Below the pieces are notes generated by a model. The model was not told the origin of the DNA. It saw only the letters and a program-made list of their open reading frames with translations, and searched no databases. Made by a program: the position numbers and the translations under genes. Shown one piece after another: positions 5,774 to 7,771 of a DNA stretch of 7,771 bases (positions are counted from its first letter, which is position 1; each line of letters opens with the position of its first letter). The stretch comes from an uncultured Atopobium sp. Lineage in GTDB: Bacteria; Actinomycetota; Coriobacteriia; Coriobacteriales; Atopobiaceae. The stretch is taken from NCBI GenBank assembly GCA_938041635.1, contig CALIAD010000097.1:1-7771 (forward strand), given 5' to 3'.

Positions 5774-7411
5774 ATGGCTAAAGATATCGATTTTGGCACC
5801 GACGCTCGTGCCAAGCTTGCTAAGGGTGTAAACACCCTGGCAGATGCCGTAACCACCACTCTTGGACCTAAGGGTCGTTACGTTGCACTGCAGCGTTCTT
5901 ACGGCGCACCAACTATTACTAACGACGGCGTCTCCGTTGCTCGTGAGATTGAGCTCAAAGACCCAGTAGAGAACATGGGTGCTCAGCTGGTCAAAGAGGT
6001 AGCAACTAAGACTAACGACACCGTCGGCGACGGTACCACCACCGCAACCCTGCTTGCACAGGTCATCGTTAACGAGGGCCTCCGCAACGTTGCAGCTGGT
6101 GCAAACCCAATCGCAATTCGCCGCGGTATCGACAAGGCTGTTGAGGCTGTTGTCGCTCAGATGAGGGGCATCGCTAAGGAGGTCTCAACCAAGCAGCAGA
6201 TTGCTTCCGTTGGTACCATTTCCGCAGGTGACCCAGTCATCGGTGGCAAGATTTCCGACGCTATGGACGTTGTCGGCAAAGACGGCGTTATCACCGTTGA
6301 GGAGTCCCAGACCTTCGGTATTGACATCGACACCGTTGAGGGTATGCAGTTTGATAAGGGCTACGTTTCCCCTTACTTCGCAACCAACAACGAGACTCTT
6401 ACCGCTGAGCTGGACAATCCTTACATCCTGATGACAGACAACAAGATTTCCTCCATCCAGGACATCCTGCCTATCCTTGAGGCAGTCCAGAAGCAGGGCG
6501 CACCTCTGCTCATCATGGCTGAGGACGTCGACGGCGAGGCTCTGACCACCCTCATCCTCAACAAGCTCCGCGGCGTTCTGAACGTCTGCGCAATCAAGGC
6601 CCCTGCATACGGCGACCGTCGTAAGCGCATGCTCGAGGACATTGCTGTTCTCACCGGCGGCCAGGCAGTCATCAAGGAGCTCGGCGTTAACCTCAACGAG
6701 ATCAGCGCAGAGATGCTCGGTCGCGCTAAGTCCGTCAAGGTCACCAAGGAGACCACTACCATCGTTGGTGGCGCTGGTTCCAAGGAAGCAATCGACGAGC
6801 GCATCGCCCAGATCAAGGCTGAGATTGAGAACACCACTTCTGACTTCGACCGCGAGAAGCTCCAGGAGCGTCTTGCTAAGCTTGCTGGTGGCGTTGCAGT
6901 CATCAAGGTTGGCGCTGCTACCGAGGTTGAGCTCAAGGAGATCAAGCACCGCATCGAGGACGCACTTCAGGCAACTCGCGCAGCTGTCGAGGAGGGCATT
7001 GTCGCAGGTGGCGGCGTTTCCTTCCTGGCTGCATCCTCTGTCCTCGATAGTGTTCAGACCTCTGACGCAGACGAGAAGATCGGCGTCGAGATCATCCGCA
7101 AGGCACTTGAGGCTCCAGTCCGTACCATCGCTAACAACGCTGGCTTCGAGGGCAGCGTAGTTGTCGAGAAGATCAAGGCACTCCCAACCGGCCAGGGTCT
7201 TGACTCCGCTTCCGGCCAGTATGGCGACATGATTGAGATGGGCGTTCTTGACCCAGTTAAGGTCACCCGTACCACTCTCCAGAATGCAGCTTCCGTTGCA
7301 TCCCTCATCCTCATCACCGAGGCAACTGTTTCCGAGATGCCAAAGGACACCACCATCGAGGAGTCCATTTCTCGCGCAGCTGCTCAGGGCGGCCAGGGCG
7401 GCATGTACTAA
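5774..7411 (+). CDS. groEL: chaperonin GroEL (Hsp60)
   Basis: GroEL (545 residues, normal length) forms the double-ring ATP-driven folding chamber in the cytoplasm, working with the GroES encoded just upstream. Equatorial ATP-site motifs are present: TTLGPKG (28-34), TITNDG (47-52) and GDGTTTA with catalytic Asp86. The second ATP-hydrolysis aspartate is Asp396 in HRIEDAL, followed by GIVAGGGV. The apical domain lies between. TITNDG with Asn, where E. coli has Lys, is usual in Actinobacteria. RYVALQRSYGAP (35-46) differs from the common RNVVLEKSFGAP. The C-terminus is a short GGQGGMY instead of several GGM repeats. ATG 5774 has GGAGG six bases upstream. Codon choice is more strongly biased than in the fusion gene, consistent with high expression. 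A 430-codon open frame on the opposite strand (6185-7477) is a codon-bias shadow. Confidence 0.99.
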   Translation: MAKDIDFGTDARAKLAKGVNTLADAVTTTLGPKGRYVALQRSYGAPTITNDGVSVAREIELKDPVENMGAQLVKEVATKTNDTVGDGTTTATLLAQVIVNEGLRNVAAGANPIAIRRGIDKAVEAVVAQMRGIAKEVSTKQQIASVGTISAGDPVIGGKISDAMDVVGKDGVITVEESQTFGIDIDTVEGMQFDKGYVSPYFATNNETLTAELDNPYILMTDNKISSIQDILPILEAVQKQGAPLLIMAEDVDGEALTTLILNKLRGVLNVCAIKAPAYGDRRKRMLEDIAVLTGGQAVIKELGVNLNEISAEMLGRAKSVKVTKETTTIVGGAGSKEAIDERIAQIKAEIENTTSDFDREKLQERLAKLAGGVAVIKVGAATEVELKEIKHRIEDALQATRAAVEEGIVAGGGVSFLAASSVLDSVQTSDADEKIGVEIIRKALEAPVRTIANNAGFEGSVVVEKIKALPTGQGLDSASGQYGDMIEMGVLDPVKVTRTTLQNAASVASLILITEATVSEMPKDTTIEESISRAAAQGGQGGMY

Positions 7412-7432
7412 TCCGCACCTTCGCGTCACTTC

Positions 7433-7467
7433 AATCGGGTCCAGCCTCTCGCTGGGCCCGATTTTTT
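7433..7467 (+). terminator. Rho-independent terminator after groEL
   Basis: A 13-bp stem (7433-7445 with 7451-7463, one G-U pair at 7440/7456) closes on CTCTC and overlaps a run of six T (7462-7467). It starts 22 bases after the groEL stop and ends the groES-groEL transcript. Confidence 0.96.
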
Positions 7468-7485
7468 CTACCCTCACGGCAACTT

Positions 7486-7531
7486 GGCGAGAAACCCGTG
7501 TTGTTGCAGGCGAGAACCCCGTCTTATCACA
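7486..7531 (+). repeat. degenerate 23-base tandem repeat
   Basis: GGCGAGAAACCCGT (7486-7499) and GGCGAGAACCCCGT (7509-7522) differ at one base and are offset by 23. AACCCCG recurs at 7542-7548, perhaps a decayed third unit. TTGTTGCA (7501-7508) joins the first two. The words GGCGAGAAACCC and TTGTTGCAGGCGAG also occur inside the RimI-TsaD linker at 1412-1423 and 1456-1469. Confidence 0.6.
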
Positions 7532-7604
7532 ATTGCAACGTAACCCCGCTCATCGCCCATTAATCGAAATCATATGAATGTGGCGTCATTTGAGCGGAAT
7601 TATT

Positions 7605-7693
7605 AGTCGCTACAGGTTAAAATGTTTATTTGCGACTGTAGTCGCGTCGCAACTGCGACTGCGGTCATAACGCCGCCGCTGCGACTGTAGTCG
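7605..7693. repeat. cluster of GCGAC/GTCGC palindromes upstream of the last gene
   Basis: TGCGACTGTAGTCG occurs exactly at 7631-7644 and 7680-7693, and a variant TGCGACTGCGGTC at 7654-7666. The first, extended by one base, is an inverted repeat GCGACT-GT-AGTCGC (7632-7645). GTCGC (7646-7650) and GCGAC (7655-7659) form another around AACT, and a further AGTCGC lies at 7605-7610. The cluster ends 60 bases before the ATG. It may be a multi-site operator or a folded leader with alternative stems. I know no regulator with this site. Confidence 0.7.
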
Positions 7694-7753
7694 GTCCACC
7701 CGCTAGCTCGCATGCTTGAACTATACGCCACGCGCCAAAGGAGAGGAGGCACC

Positions 7754-7771
7754 ATGGCTCAGAACCAGAAT
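7754..7771 (+). CDS. start of an unidentified gene (cut by the window end)
   Basis: ATG at 7754 opens six codons (MAQNQN). The purine-rich ribosome site AGGAGAGGAGG (7739-7749) ends four bases before the ATG and is very strong, so this is very likely a real, well-translated gene. Six residues do not identify the product. It lies beyond the groEL terminator and behind a palindrome cluster, so it is probably its own transcription unit with its own control. Confidence 0.7.

Larger units (their letters stand above)
7412..7753. other. 342-base gene-free region after groEL
   Basis: It holds the groEL terminator (7433-7467), a decaying 23-base tandem repeat (7486-7531), an AT-richer stretch (about 7555-7630), a GCGAC/GTCGC palindrome cluster (7605-7693) and one GCTCGCA (7706-7712). 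A strong ribosome site for the next gene follows. TAAAAT at 7618-7623 is -10-like, but no well-spaced -35 was found, so no promoter is called. Confidence 0.7.

Noticed and set aside
5825..5923. Asn50 in GroEL as a broken ATP-binding residue (Lys51 in E. coli)
   Set aside because: TITNDG with Asn at this position is normal for actinobacterial GroEL.
6185..7477. 430-codon open frame on the - strand opposite groEL
   Set aside because: It mirrors groEL codon by codon, is rich in Leu, Asp and Cys with no recognisable domain, and extends through the groEL terminator. Long frames opposite strongly codon-biased chaperone genes are a known annotation artefact.
7574..7606. 10-codon mini-ORF (MNVASFERNY) as a leader peptide
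   Set aside because: No ribosome site upstream, no run of one amino acid typical of attenuators, and no terminator hairpin tied to it.

Overview
The window looks like chromosomal DNA of a host-associated actinobacterium, most likely class Coriobacteriia (Atopobium/Lancefieldella/Olsenella type). This is inferred from the protein flavour, not from a search. The supporting signs are a GroEL with the actinobacterial TITNDG motif, a long Mycobacterium-type glutamine-dependent NAD synthetase, a TsaB-RimI-TsaD triple fusion, and moderately GC-rich genes. All recognisable genes are on the + strand.

Layout. Bases 1-63 may be the tail of an upstream gene. A two-gene unit follows: a tsaB-rimI-tsaD fusion (96-2576, tRNA t6A37 synthesis plus ribosomal-protein N-acetylation), then after a 10-base gap nadE (2587-4635, NAD+ from deamido-NAD+ and glutamine). 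The unit ends at a strong 17-bp-stem terminator (4657-4697). A 740-base gene-free stretch (4636-5375) holds an AT-rich region that can fold into one long nested hairpin (4709-4986), a GC-rich repeat-bearing stretch (5061-5210), and the groES promoter/leader. groES (5376-5666) and groEL (5774-7411) form the chaperonin unit, separated by a 107-base spacer full of GCTCG repeats and closed by a 13-bp terminator (7433-7467). The last 342 gene-free bases (7412-7753) carry two different repeat clusters before the first six codons of a further gene (7754 to the window edge).

Function. The genes are housekeeping: tRNA modification, ribosomal protein acetylation, NAD supply and protein folding. I see no CRISPR array, tRNA, rRNA, transposase, phage gene or defence system. 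The unusual content is the three-domain fusion and the non-coding DNA: the long hairpin element, a GCTCGCA word that recurs in the non-coding DNA around groES and groEL, a GCGAC/GTCGC palindrome cluster, and two sequence words shared between the RimI-TsaD linker and the DNA after groEL. The groES leader lacks the standard CIRCE and HAIR heat-shock operators but has a different inverted repeat at the probable promoter.
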